Shown one piece after another: positions 17,792-25,631 of a stretch of DNA of 49,057 nt (position 1 is its first letter; each line of letters begins with the position of its first letter). The stretch spans positions 1 through 49,057 of the forward strand of contig JADHWM010000005.1 of the NCBI GenBank assembly GCA_016783485.1. Reading direction: 5' to 3'. This DNA is from Candidatus Bathyarchaeota archaeon. Its GTDB lineage: Archaea; Thermoproteota; Bathyarchaeia; TCS64. The translations under genes were made by a program, and so were the position numbers. The notes under the pieces were generated by a model. The model was not told where the DNA came from and searched no databases. It was given only the letters and a program-made list of their open reading frames with translations.

Positions 17792-18739
17792 ATGGGAGCA
17801 CACATCGCGATTGTGGGAAACGGGCGCATAGGGCGCCCCACCGCGTACACGCTCTTCAGCGAGCGCCTCGGAGACGAGTTCAGCCTCGTCGACGTGAAGC
17901 CCGGCCAGGCCTGGGCCTTCGGGGAGGAGCTGAGGCACGTGGCTGCGAGCCTGAGGTACGACGTCAAGATCAACACCTACGAGGAGGACGAGGGCGTGGA
18001 GGGGGCCGACCTCGTCGTGGTCTGCCCGGGGAAGCCCCGGATACCCGGGGTCCAGATGGACCGGAGGGAGCTGGTGGGCGCTAACGCCGAGATCGTCAAC
18101 CACATAGCCGAGGTGATGCCCGGGAACAACCCGGATGCGAGATGGGTAATAGTCACCAACCCCGTGGACGCCATGGCGACCCTCTTCAAGAAGGTCTCGG
18201 GGGCCGACTATGTTATCGGGACCGGGGACCACCCCGACACCCTCAGGATGCGGACCAAGGTCTCCCTGGAGCTGGGGGTCCCCGTCTCCAGGATCGAGGG
18301 CTTCGTCGGGGGGGAGCACGGCTCAGCGGCCTACCCCCTCTGGTCCACCATCAAGGTGGGTGGGAAACCCCTGGAGGAGTACCTCTCGGAATCCGGGAAG
18401 AAGCTGGACAGGGAGGCGGTGACCGGCTACGTGCGGGGGGTCTCCAAGAAGGTGGTGGACATCATCGGGGGCACCGAGGTGGGGCCCGCCGCGGGGTTCA
18501 GGGACATCGTGCGCTCCATCCTGGAGGACAGGGGGGAGACCTACAGCGTGGCCCAGAGCCTGGACCTCCTGGGGATACCGGAGCCCGTGAACGTCAACGT
18601 CCCCACGAGGGTCGGCAAAGTACTCGGCCCCAACATCTGGGACGAGCTAAGCGAGGAGGACAGGGTCAACATCGCCGAGGCCGCCAAGGCCATCTACGCC
18701 AACTACCAGACCGGTATGAAGGCAGTGGGCAAGGCCTAG
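17792..18739 (+). CDS. mdh: Malate dehydrogenase (LDH/MDH superfamily)
   Basis: A 315-residue NAD(P)-dependent enzyme that interconverts malate and oxaloacetate. The Rossmann motif is IVGNGRIGRP. An Arg in MDRRELVGANAEI fits malate over lactate specificity; VTNPVDAMATL and the catalytic His in GGEHGSAAYPLW follow. The usual substrate Arg lies in DTLRMRTKVSLELGV. TTTAATT at about 17752-17758 could be its TATA box, giving a short leader. The glycine-rich loop GNGRIG differs a little from the classical GxGxxG but keeps all three glycines. Malate is the best guess; other 2-hydroxy acids are possible. Confidence 0.87.
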   Translation: MGAHIAIVGNGRIGRPTAYTLFSERLGDEFSLVDVKPGQAWAFGEELRHVAASLRYDVKINTYEEDEGVEGADLVVVCPGKPRIPGVQMDRRELVGANAEIVNHIAEVMPGNNPDARWVIVTNPVDAMATLFKKVSGADYVIGTGDHPDTLRMRTKVSLELGVPVSRIEGFVGGEHGSAAYPLWSTIKVGGKPLEEYLSESGKKLDREAVTGYVRGVSKKVVDIIGGTEVGPAAGFRDIVRSILEDRGETYSVAQSLDLLGIPEPVNVNVPTRVGKVLGPNIWDELSEEDRVNIAEAAKAIYANYQTGMKAVGKA

Positions 18740-18770
18740 GCGCCCCCCCACGGGCTGACCCTGACCGGGG

Positions 18771-18900
18771 TCACTGCACCTTTCTCTGGAATAGCATCAC
18801 CAGCTTAGAGGCGTCGATGTTCCCCCCGGACACTATGCAGACCAACTTGTCATCCCCGGCTTTCCCCGCGAGGGCGGCTGCAGCCGAGCTGCCCCGGCGA
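18771..18900 (-). pseudogene. C-terminal remnant of a threonine/serine dehydratase
   Basis: The minus-strand frame ends AALAGKAGDDKLVCIVSGGN then IDASKLVMLFQRKVQ and stop. The segment V-x-SGGNID is the characteristic end of the PLP domain of threonine ammonia-lyase, preceded by the usual Ala-rich helix. No catalytic Lys domain lies upstream, where the kinase gene at 18943 begins on the other strand. So only the last 40 or so codons survive. Confidence 0.6.
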
Positions 18901-18942
18901 GGATTCAGATCGCTTAAAGTCCCAGTCCCCGTTTGTTACCCG

Positions 18943-19476
18943 ATGCAGCGTATCAACGTTGTCGGGACCTCCGGTTCGGGGAAGACTACGGTGGCGAGGA
19001 GGATCGCCGAGGCGCTGAGGTTCCCCCACGTCGAGCTCGATGCGCTGCACTGGGAACCCGGCTGGGAAGAGGCCCCCATCGATGTGTTCAGGGAGCGGGT
19101 GTCGGAGTCGACTAGGGGGAGCCAGTGGGTGGTGGACGGGAACTACGGCAAGGTCCGGGACATAGTCTGGGGCCGGGCCGACACCGTCGTCTGGCTCGAC
19201 TATGGGTTCCCGAGGATATTTCTGAGGCTGCTTTGGCGTACCCTGCGGAGGGGGGTCCTGAGGGAACGGCTCTGGAACGACAACCGGGAGAGCCTGACCC
19301 TGGCCCTCAGCAAGGACTCCATACTGCTCTGGGCGATCAAAAGCTACCCGAAAAATAAAGAGGAATACCCCAAATGGATGTCCTCCCTGGAGTACGCTCA
19401 CATCCGGTTCCTCCGTCAGGATTCGCCCAGGGAGACCGAGGCGTGGCTGAAGTCTCTGGGAAGCGGTTCTGATTGA
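18943..19476 (+). CDS. Small P-loop kinase (adenylate-kinase-like, FlaR/topology-modulation family)
   Basis: A 177-residue P-loop protein. The Walker A motif is GTSGSGKTT (residues 8-16). Family landmarks are VELDALHWEPGWEEAP, WVVDGNYGKVRDIVWGRAD, and LWNDNRESL. The frame is open to 18142 but upstream sequence only shadows malate dehydrogenase; ATG 18943 gives the normal length. Members are annotated as DNA topology modulation proteins or adenylate-kinase-related, and are probably small-molecule kinases; the substrate is unknown. It converges with the ATC-hydrolase-like gene, 6 bp between the stops. Confidence 0.83.
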   Translation: MQRINVVGTSGSGKTTVARRIAEALRFPHVELDALHWEPGWEEAPIDVFRERVSESTRGSQWVVDGNYGKVRDIVWGRADTVVWLDYGFPRIFLRLLWRTLRRGVLRERLWNDNRESLTLALSKDSILLWAIKSYPKNKEEYPKWMSSLEYAHIRFLRQDSPRETEAWLKSLGSGSD

Positions 19477-19482
19477 GCCTGC

Positions 19483-19911
19483 TCACTCCAGCTCGAAGAT
19501 GAAGTGGCAGCACTCGTCGCCGTCCATAAGGGTCTTGGGTCTCCTGAACCTGATGTCCGGGTTGAACCCCTCGACGACGGCGTAGTCCCCCATGCAGATC
19601 ATCTTCATCCCCACGTCGGCGGCGTTGAACCTCTGAAAGTTCTCGGCGTGGGCGCACCGGGTGACGATGACCTCCAGGGCCTCCCGGCTCTTCCTCACCA
19701 CCCGGTACTCGTGGACCCGGTCGGTGAAGAGCCTGAAGAGGTACTCGGGATCGCTCCTCCCGGTCTCCTCGGCGATCTCTTTCCACCGCTCCCTGTTCCG
19801 TGCGTTCTTGTATTCCGCCAGCGCCTCGAGGGCTCCCTCGCCGTACTCCTCCTCGAGGAATCGGGCCGCGGAGACGAGGAGCATGTCCCGATTGAAGATG
19901 TCCTTCGACAT
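19483..19911 (-). CDS. L-2-amino-thiazoline-4-carboxylic acid hydrolase-like protein
   Basis: A 142-residue protein with the pattern of the ATC hydrolase family: an N-terminal helical part, VTRCAHAENFQRFNA, CMGDYAVVEGFNPDIRFRR, and TLMDGDECCHFIFEL at the end. In bacteria the family name comes from an enzyme of L-cysteine formation from ATC; many archaeal members are of unknown role. ATG 19911 is chosen over an upstream TTG at 19920. It lies 30 bp behind the flavodoxin gene on the same strand, suggesting an operon. Confidence 0.72.
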   Translation of the reverse strand: MSKDIFNRDMLLVSAARFLEEEYGEGALEALAEYKNARNRERWKEIAEETGRSDPEYLFRLFTDRVHEYRVVRKSREALEVIVTRCAHAENFQRFNAADVGMKMICMGDYAVVEGFNPDIRFRRPKTLMDGDECCHFIFELE

Positions 19912-19941
19912 GGGGTTCAAACCTCCAGTGCGTGCATGGAC

Positions 19942-20388
19942 CTAGGGGACGCTCCCGAGGACCTCTCCAGCCCATCTGGCCGCCCGCTCGAGCTCCCCCT
20001 CCTTCAGGGGCCCCTTGGTGGCCTCCACGAAGAACCCCTCGGGCTCCACGACGAGGCCCCCGCCCTTCCTCTTCAGTGCGTTGGCGATCCTCCCCGCAGC
20101 GTAGCCGAAGACCTTCGCGAACCTCGACGAGAACCGGGTGTCGAACGCGGCCACGTTGATGCCCTCGATAGCGCTCGCCGGGGCTTTGCTGAGGAAGGTC
20201 TGGACCGCGCCCATCGGTCTGCCTCCGTGGGTGGGGGAGCCGACGATGAGGAGGCCGACGGATTCAAGCTCCGACGTGTCCGCCTCGCTCGCGTGGAGCA
20301 CCCTCGCCCCGGGGATGGCGTCCCCGATGGCTCTGGCGATCTTCTCGGTGTTTCCGTATTGCGAGTCGTAGACTATGAGAGCATTCAT
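19942..20388 (-). CDS. Flavodoxin-like protein
   Basis: A 148-residue flavodoxin-fold protein. The FMN phosphate loop is YDSQYGNTEKIA near residues 7-18, and a second flavin loop appears at VGSPTHGGRPM. It is an electron carrier or a small NAD(P)H-linked flavoprotein. An open frame extends to 20520, but ATG 20388 (MNALIVYDSQYGN) starts directly before the first strand. It precedes the ATC-hydrolase-like gene and could supply it or a partner with electrons; that link is inference. Confidence 0.88.
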   Translation of the reverse strand: MNALIVYDSQYGNTEKIARAIGDAIPGARVLHASEADTSELESVGLLIVGSPTHGGRPMGAVQTFLSKAPASAIEGINVAAFDTRFSSRFAKVFGYAAGRIANALKRKGGGLVVEPEGFFVEATKGPLKEGELERAARWAGEVLGSVP

Positions 20389-20552
20389 CGCATGCCTCAG
20401 ATATGGGGTATCATCATTCAGCAATAAACCCTGAGGATCATCGCCGCGGCTCGTGGCGTCCGATATCACGCTAAAAGAGATTTCATTTAATGATATCGAG
20501 TCGTAGAATTGAACGGTCAACCTCGGTGTACGCGGGCCGAATCGTTTATCAG

Positions 20553-20565
20553 GAGAATATATTTA
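20553..20565 (+). promoter_or_regulatory. TATA box before the MFS gene
   Basis: The stretch AATATATTTAATT lies about 25 bp before ATG 20584, the usual archaeal spacing for a leaderless transcript. Confidence 0.5.
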
Positions 20566-20583
20566 ATTAACGTCTCCTAGTGC

Positions 20584-21795
20584 ATGGGGGCGCTCATCGG
20601 AGGGCTGAATCGGCGCATGAAATGGGATAAGATGACCCTCATCGCGGCGGGTCTTCTCTTCGTTGAGGTTCTAGCCGGAGTCGTCTGGGGCATCCAGAGG
20701 GGGCTCTCCTCTTTGTTCGCGAAGGAGATCCTGATGATAACCTCCTATACCCAGATAGGCATGGTGACCTCGATCTTCGGCATCACCAAGTCCATCACCA
20801 ACCTGGGGATGGGCGCCCTCTCAGACCGCGTCGGGAGGAAGCCCATCATAGTCGTCGGCGGCATCGTCTCCGCCCTCGGCGGGATGGTGATCGCGTCGGC
20901 GGACCACTTCGCCGGCATGCTCCTGGGAACCGCCCTCATAGGGCTCGGAGGGGGAAGCACCTTCGTGGGGATCATGGTCGCGATGACCGAGGTGATCCCC
21001 TCCCGGATCGGCCTCGCGATGGGTCTCTTCCAGCTCGCGGCGTACGGCGGCTCCACGCTGGGTACATCCCTCGCCGGGTACCTGGCCGTGTCCCAAGGCC
21101 TGAGGCAGCCTTTCACCGTCCTCATGGTCATCTCCGCTGTGGGGGCTGTCGCCAGCTTCCTATTCGTGCCGGAGACCGGGGGGCTCCAAGAGGAGGGCGC
21201 CAGACCCGGGAAGAGGGTTGGGGTCACTTTCTACGTAGAGAAGCTGTGGCCCATGTACTTCGCAGGGTTCAGCAGCAAGATCATGGACAGCCTCGTCATA
21301 TCCTTCCTCCCCCTCTACCTGACGGGGCTCGGGATGGACATCGGGAGGGTCACCGCGGTCATGTCCGCTTTCACGTTGTCCTGGGCCCTCCTCCAGCCTC
21401 TGACGGGCCACACCTCGGACAGGCTCGGGCGGAAGAGGATCATAGTCGTGGGCCTCGCGGGCTCCGTGATCAGCGTCGTCTCCTTCACTCTGACGGGCGA
21501 CTTCACGATCCTCGTCGCCTGCTCCCTCCTCCTCGGCGTCGAGGCCGCCCTCTTCTACACCCCCCTCGTCGCCATGGTCAGCGACATCGCCCCCTCCGAG
21601 CTCGAGGGCACCCTCATAGGGAGCTACCGCTTCTTCAGGGACATGGGATACTTCGTCGGCCCCCTCCTGCTGGGAGCCTTAGCCGACAGCATGGGGCTCA
21701 CCACCGCGTTTTACACGACCTCGCTGGTATTGCTCGCAGCGACGTTCTCCATCCAGATCTTCGCGAAGGAGACCGTCGGGGTAGCCAATGCGTGA
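20584..21795 (+). CDS. MFS transporter
   Basis: A 403-residue permease with about 12 membrane helices. The MFS loop appears twice, once per half: GALSDRVGRKPIIV after TM2 and GHTSDRLGRKRIIVVG in the second half. ATG 20584 (MGALIGG) is taken with the TATA box at 20553-20565; ATG 20617 (MKWDKMTL) is a possible shorter start. It is an exporter-like member of unknown substrate. Codon use matches the GC-rich backbone. Confidence 0.9.
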   Translation: MGALIGGLNRRMKWDKMTLIAAGLLFVEVLAGVVWGIQRGLSSLFAKEILMITSYTQIGMVTSIFGITKSITNLGMGALSDRVGRKPIIVVGGIVSALGGMVIASADHFAGMLLGTALIGLGGGSTFVGIMVAMTEVIPSRIGLAMGLFQLAAYGGSTLGTSLAGYLAVSQGLRQPFTVLMVISAVGAVASFLFVPETGGLQEEGARPGKRVGVTFYVEKLWPMYFAGFSSKIMDSLVISFLPLYLTGLGMDIGRVTAVMSAFTLSWALLQPLTGHTSDRLGRKRIIVVGLAGSVISVVSFTLTGDFTILVACSLLLGVEAALFYTPLVAMVSDIAPSELEGTLIGSYRFFRDMGYFVGPLLLGALADSMGLTTAFYTTSLVLLAATFSIQIFAKETVGVANA

Positions 21796-21817
21796 AGGAG
21801 GCTCAGCCCCGAGGGGT

Positions 21818-21843
21818 CGGGGGGTAGATCAGAACTGCAGACC
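21818..21843 (-). repeat. Possible degraded tRNA-iMet 3' fragment (copy 1)
   Basis: The plus strand reads GGGGGGTAGATCAGAACTGC, close to the T-arm/acceptor part of the initiator tRNA at 38247 (GGGGGGTAGATTTGAACTAC). It lies just after the MFS gene and in the same orientation as the other copies. It is the most divergent and leftmost of the set. Confidence 0.4.
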
Positions 21844-21892
21844 ACAGAGTCTGCTATTTATTTGCGTCTCCCCTCATTATAATGGAGCCTCG

Positions 21893-22450
21893 ATGATCGA
21901 TCTCACAGAATGGTCTCTGGAAGACCCCGATGGATCATTGACCGTTCATGGTGGTCGGGTCAGCTGGGTGAAGGCTGACAGGAGCGCCGTGAGGTACGTC
22001 TGCAGGGAGGCCCAGGTAAAAGAGGGCTTCCATCACAGTTTCACGGTCTGCATGGAGGAGGGCCACGTCGAGGACGAGCTGAACCGGGGGCTCCTCAGGC
22101 TCTGGGAGCTCCGCCGGGACTGGGAGAACCGCATCTGGATCTACGCCCGGAAGACCACCGGGGGATGGACGGTCCACTTCGAGCAGCGGCACCAAGGTCA
22201 GGACCTCTGGGCTTATCACGGCGCGGAGACCCTCAATTGGAGACAGAGATACACGGTCGAACTCAGTAGAACGGAAAACCAGCACAGACTCAGAGTGATG
22301 AACGAAGAAACGAACGCTCTGCACGTCGATACAGGGGATATTCGAGGCGTGAACCAACCCTTCGACTGGATCTGGATCGCATCCACACTCAAATCCCGAA
22401 GGAACAACGGGAACTGGAGCACGGGCTACATCGAGAAACTGTCATTGTAG
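21893..22450 (+). CDS. Conserved-looking hypothetical protein, beta-rich
   Basis: A 185-residue soluble protein. I do not recognise the family. The pattern is rich in beta strands and aromatic residues (EWSLEDPDGSLTVHGGRVSW, WENRIWIYARKTTGGWTVHF, FDWIWIASTLKSRR), which recalls concanavalin/LamG-type jelly rolls. No signal peptide or membrane helix is seen. The ATG at 21893 fits a TATA-like TATTTATT at about 21855-21862. It is the first cargo gene to the right of the putative leftmost tRNA fragment. Confidence 0.6.
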   Translation: MIDLTEWSLEDPDGSLTVHGGRVSWVKADRSAVRYVCREAQVKEGFHHSFTVCMEEGHVEDELNRGLLRLWELRRDWENRIWIYARKTTGGWTVHFEQRHQGQDLWAYHGAETLNWRQRYTVELSRTENQHRLRVMNEETNALHVDTGDIRGVNQPFDWIWIASTLKSRRNNGNWSTGYIEKLSL

Positions 22451-22541
22451 CCGGATCTCCGCGACAGATCTAGACGAGGGGGTATTGATGGTTTCGCGCA
22501 CGGCGGGGTTTATTACTATCAGTAAGGAAGGAAGGGGTGGC

Positions 22542-23216
22542 ATGCAATACGAGATCAAAACCATATATCAAAAATACCTGATGACCGTAAACTGCTACCT
22601 TCTAAAAACACCATCCGGCTTCATCCTGATCGACACGGGCCTCCCGAAAAGACGCAGCGACCTCGTGAGAGAACTGGAGACCGCGGGCTGCAAGCCTGGA
22701 GACCTCAAGCTCATCGTAATAACCCACGGACACCTCGATCACAACGGCAACACCGCCTACCTCCGCGAAAAATACGATGCCAAGGTAGCCATGCACGGCG
22801 GCGACTCGGCGATGGTTGAGAGCGGAGACATGTTCAGGGGCGTGAAGGGGCTCACCGTGGCGATCGTCAGGATTATGCTCCCGCTGGTCGGAATGAGCAG
22901 ATACGACTGCTTCAAACCGGACATAGCTCTCGAGGATGGGCGCGACCTCTCCGAGTACGGATTCGATGCCAGAGTGGTCCACGTCCCGGGGCACTCCAAG
23001 GGCTCGATAGGCGTCCTGACGGCCGAGGGTGACCTGTTCTGCGGCGACATTCTCGGGAACACTGACAAACCAGCTAAGACTACAATCGTGGACGACTCGG
23101 TTGAATTGGATGCGAGCGTCGAGAGACTGAAGACTTTGGGGATAAGGACGGTCTACCCCGGGCACGGTAAGCCGTTCCGGATGGATCAATACGCGGGTGG
23201 ACTAGGGGTTCAATAA
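22542..23216 (+). CDS. Metallo-beta-lactamase-fold hydrolase
   Basis: A 224-residue MBL-fold enzyme. The zinc motif is ITHGHLDHNGN (HxHxDH), the next His/Asp ligands lie in HVPGHSKGSIGVL and FCGDILGNT, and the last His is in TVYPGHGKPF. The strand TPSGFILIDTGLPK at the N-terminus is typical. ATG 22542 follows a purine-rich AAGGAAGGGGTGG, and longer frames from 22485 add no family sequence. Members hydrolyse thioesters, lactones or nucleic acids; this one is not assignable further. Confidence 0.87.
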   Translation: MQYEIKTIYQKYLMTVNCYLLKTPSGFILIDTGLPKRRSDLVRELETAGCKPGDLKLIVITHGHLDHNGNTAYLREKYDAKVAMHGGDSAMVESGDMFRGVKGLTVAIVRIMLPLVGMSRYDCFKPDIALEDGRDLSEYGFDARVVHVPGHSKGSIGVLTAEGDLFCGDILGNTDKPAKTTIVDDSVELDASVERLKTLGIRTVYPGHGKPFRMDQYAGGLGVQ

Positions 23217-23316
23217 CGGTTTCCTATTCTGTTTGCTCATACAGAGAAGGGCGGGTAATAGTCCCAGCCGTCGATTATCTCACTCCCCTCGGGATCATGG
23301 ATTCTGCGAGAATTTC

Positions 23317-23395
23317 TATTGGTGAAATATTTTAGCTATAGAGGCGGTATTTGGTGAAATGTTTAAATTTGGTGATTTCCAGCTATTTGGTGGAG
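23317..23395. promoter_or_regulatory. Four direct repeats before vapBC (putative operator array)
   Basis: A TATTTGGTGAAAT-like repeat occurs four times: 23317-23328, 23348-23360, 23365-23378 and 23384-23395. The GGTG cores start at 23321, 23353, 23371 and 23389, so the last three are spaced exactly 18 bp. A TATA-like TTTAAATTT (23362-23370) lies between copies. Antitoxins of the AbrB type autoregulate their operons, so an operator for the VapB-like protein is likely. Confidence 0.5.
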
Positions 23396-23416
23396 AGAGT
23401 CTGATTGGAGGAAAGC

Positions 23417-23647
23417 GTGGTTAAAAGGGTGGATTCTCAGGGGCGGGTCTCCATCCCAGTGGGGTGGAGGAGGGGCTGGAAATCCGACAACGTGGTGCTG
23501 AGGCGCATCGGGGACAGGATCGAGGTGACCCCCATCGAGCCCGTCCCCCCCTCCAGCCTCTTCGACTCCATCGAGGTGGGGGACGACGTGGACTTCACGG
23601 ACCCCCACTCCCTGAAAAAGTCCCTCGTGGAGCCGGGGGAGCCTTGA
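23417..23647 (+). CDS. vapB: AbrB/VapB-type antitoxin
   Basis: A small swapped-hairpin AbrB-like antitoxin (about 76 residues). The DNA-binding strand pair is VVKRVDSQGRVSIPVGWRR, the usual N-terminus of VapB. A C-terminal acidic tail (DDVDFTDPHSLKKSL) probably wraps the toxin. GGAGG at 23407-23411 suits a GTG start at 23417; TTG 23405 is an alternative. The stop overlaps the start of vapC (TTGA). The four repeats upstream are likely its operator. Confidence 0.82.
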   Translation: MVKRVDSQGRVSIPVGWRRGWKSDNVVLRRIGDRIEVTPIEPVPPSSLFDSIEVGDDVDFTDPHSLKKSLVEPGEP

Positions 23648-24072
23648 GGTTCGTCGACTCCAACGTCTTCCTCCACGCCCTCCTGACGCCCCGCCGGAAA
23701 CTCACCGGGGAGGAGCTCAGGGTCAAGGAGAGCGCCAAGGGGATCATAACGGGGATCGAGGGGGGCGAGGAGGTGGCCACCTCCACGGTCCACCTCTCGG
23801 AGGTGATCAACATCGTCGAGTCCGGGCTCGGGCTCCAGAGGTCCCTGGGGCTCCTGGCCTGGGCCATCACGACGCCCAATATGGTTGTGTACCCCACGAG
23901 CCTCAGGGATTACGAGGGGGCCCTCGTGGTGGCGAGGGAGGAGAACGTGAGCGTCAACGACGCCCTGGCCTACCAGTTGATGAGGGAGCACGGGCTAGAC
24001 GAGGTCTATTCCTTCGACAGGCACTTCAACCGGCTGAGGGGCATAACGAGATTACCTCTCAGTCAGGACTAA
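23644..24072 (+). CDS. vapC: PIN-domain toxin (VapC-like RNase)
   Basis: A 142-residue PIN-domain ribonuclease. The acidic triad positions are visible: LRFVDSNVFLHAL (Asp5), HLSEVINIV (Glu), VNDALAYQLM (Asp), and YSFDRHFNRL (Asp). The TTG start at 23644 overlaps the antitoxin stop by four bases. Toxins of this kind cut tRNA or rRNA; this array of initiator-tRNA fragments makes tRNA-iMet a tempting but unproved target. It stands next to a tRNA-derived repeat at 24165. Confidence 0.85.
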   Translation: MRFVDSNVFLHALLTPRRKLTGEELRVKESAKGIITGIEGGEEVATSTVHLSEVINIVESGLGLQRSLGLLAWAITTPNMVVYPTSLRDYEGALVVAREENVSVNDALAYQLMREHGLDEVYSFDRHFNRLRGITRLPLSQD

Positions 24073-24110
24073 GGAAACTGGAGAAAACATCGCCGGGTCT
24101 ACAAGACTCG

Positions 24111-24195
24111 CACGGAACCGTGAACATCCGAAATCCCTTATCATATGCCACCACTCACAACGACGGGCAGCGTTGGGTAGATTTGAGCCGTCGAC
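24111..24195 (-). repeat. tRNA-iMet 3' fragment with its flank (copy 2)
   Basis: 24165-24195 contains GGGTAGATTTGAGCCGTCGA, matching the T-arm and acceptor of the initiator tRNA. 24111-24162 resembles 38157-38207, the flank on the 3' side of the intact tRNA (for example CACCACTCACAA occurs in both). So the copy carries both tRNA and flank sequence. Confidence 0.6.
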
Positions 24196-24225
24196 ACTGA
24201 TGTCGTGAGCGCGAGTAGGCCGGCA

Positions 24226-25448
24226 TCAGATGTTTCGGGTCATCTCTCCTATTATCTGCAGTGTGCGGTCGATCTCGCGCTCGCTGTTGTAGATGTGGGT
24301 GCTGTATCTGACGCCCCTGTCCTCACGGAGCGCCCGGGGCTGTATCTTTCCCTTCCTCCAAAGCTCGTCCTGGAGCGCCTTGCCCTCGATCCCGTCTACC
24401 TTGAACGTGGTGAGCCCCGAGCTCATCTGCGGGTGCAATGGCGTGACCATCTCGACACTCTCCATCAGGCTCAGGCCCCGGCGTAGGCGGTCCCCCAGCT
24501 CCTTGATCCTCCCGTAGACTCTCTCCGGGCCGATCTCGAAGTGGAGGTCCAGGGCCGCCTCGAATCCCTTGAGCAGGGCGGGGTTCCCCGTTGTCCCAGC
24601 CGGTACCCGTTGTCCTCGTGGTTGTTCCACTGGGTGCTGGCCAGGGTGGTCCAGACCTCGTCGATGAGGGTCTCCTTCACGTATAGGAAGCCGTTCCCCG
24701 CCGGCGCCATCAGCCATTTGTGGGGGCTAGAGTAGTAGGCGTCGCAGCCTATCTCCCTCACGTCTATGGGGATGTGGCCCGTCGCCTGGGCTCCGTCGAT
24801 CACGGAGAGTATGCCGTTTTCTCTGGCAAGGCTGCATAGCTCCTTGACTGGGAGGATCATGCCCTGTTCCGATGAGATGTGGGGGAAGGACATGACGCGG
24901 GTCTCCGGCCTGATCGCCTTCTCGAAGGCCTCGACTATCCGTCCGGGGTCCTCCACGGGTATGGGTATCTCCGCCTTGCACAGCGTCGTCCCCCTCCGCT
25001 CGGCGAGGAGCTCCCAGCCGCATCGGCCCCCCGGGTGTTCGATGTCCGTGATCAGCACCTCCGAACCCGCGGGCAGGTCCAGGCCGTTGGCGAGGAGGTT
25101 CATGCCCATCGTCGCGTTCTGCGTGAGGGCGACGAGGGAGTGGTGGGCGTTGATCAGTTCGCCTATCTTCGTCCTCAGCTCCGTGTCAGGGGAGTATCCC
25201 GAGAGGAGGCTCATCCCTCCTCCGCTCCAGTCCACGTGGGCGACCTCGACCATGGATCTCACCGTGTGGCCGACCACGACGTGGAGCACCCGGAGGGGTG
25301 AAGCCCCGATGGTCCCGGTGTTGCAGTACGCCTCGTCGGGGGGCATCGGGAACTGCTCCCGGATCTTCCTCCAGTAGTCGGGGTCGTCGTGTGCGGGTAG
25401 CGGGGGGATTCTTCGATGAAGGGCTTCCCAAGGGAGTTCGTCAGGCAT
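24226..25448 (-). pseudogene. Class V aminotransferase (isopenicillin-N-epimerase-like), frameshifted
   Basis: Two overlapping frames together form a full-length class V PLP enzyme of about 407 residues. The first (ATG 25448) covers the N-terminal and PLP parts: TQNATMGMNLLANGL, ITDIEHPGGRCGW, VIDGAQATGHIPIDV, and SSPHKWLMAPAGNGFLYV with the Schiff-base Lys. At about 24583-24597, within NGYRLGQRGT, the frame changes, and the C-terminal part (GNPALLKGFEAALDLHFE) continues in another frame to the stop at 24226. The shift lies in a G/C run, so it may be real decay, programmed, or a sequence error. The promoter TATATAA at 25478-25484 would give a leaderless mRNA. Confidence 0.75.
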
Positions 25449-25477
25449 GTCGATCCGTTTCGAACCGTGAAGAGATT

Positions 25478-25484
25478 ATATAAA
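25478..25484 (-). promoter_or_regulatory. TATA box of the class V aminotransferase gene
   Basis: TTATATA on the minus strand lies about 30 bp before ATG 25448, the spacing expected for a leaderless archaeal transcript. Confidence 0.5.
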
Positions 25485-25584
25485 ATGTGTGTGGTTGTGT
25501 CTCCAATGTGTCTCTGGTTTTCATTTCCAAAACGTGTGTTGAGACCTGATTTCTAAATCATTATTCAAGGATAACAATTCTGTA

Positions 25585-25608
25585 TGGGGGGTAGATTTGA
25601 ACCACCCA
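25585..25608 (-). repeat. tRNA-iMet 3' fragment (copy 3)
   Basis: GGGGGGTAGATTTGAACCAC on the plus strand matches the acceptor/T-arm of the initiator tRNA. Similarity ends right after the T-stem. It lies between the class V aminotransferase and the M29-like gene. Confidence 0.6.
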
Positions 25609-25631
25609 TAAAGAGGCCTGGAATCGATGCC

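Noticed and set aside
23240-23280. Possible further tRNA-iMet fragment before vapBC (GGGTAATAGTCCCAGCCGTC)
   Set aside because: Similarity is short and gapped; too weak to count as a copy.
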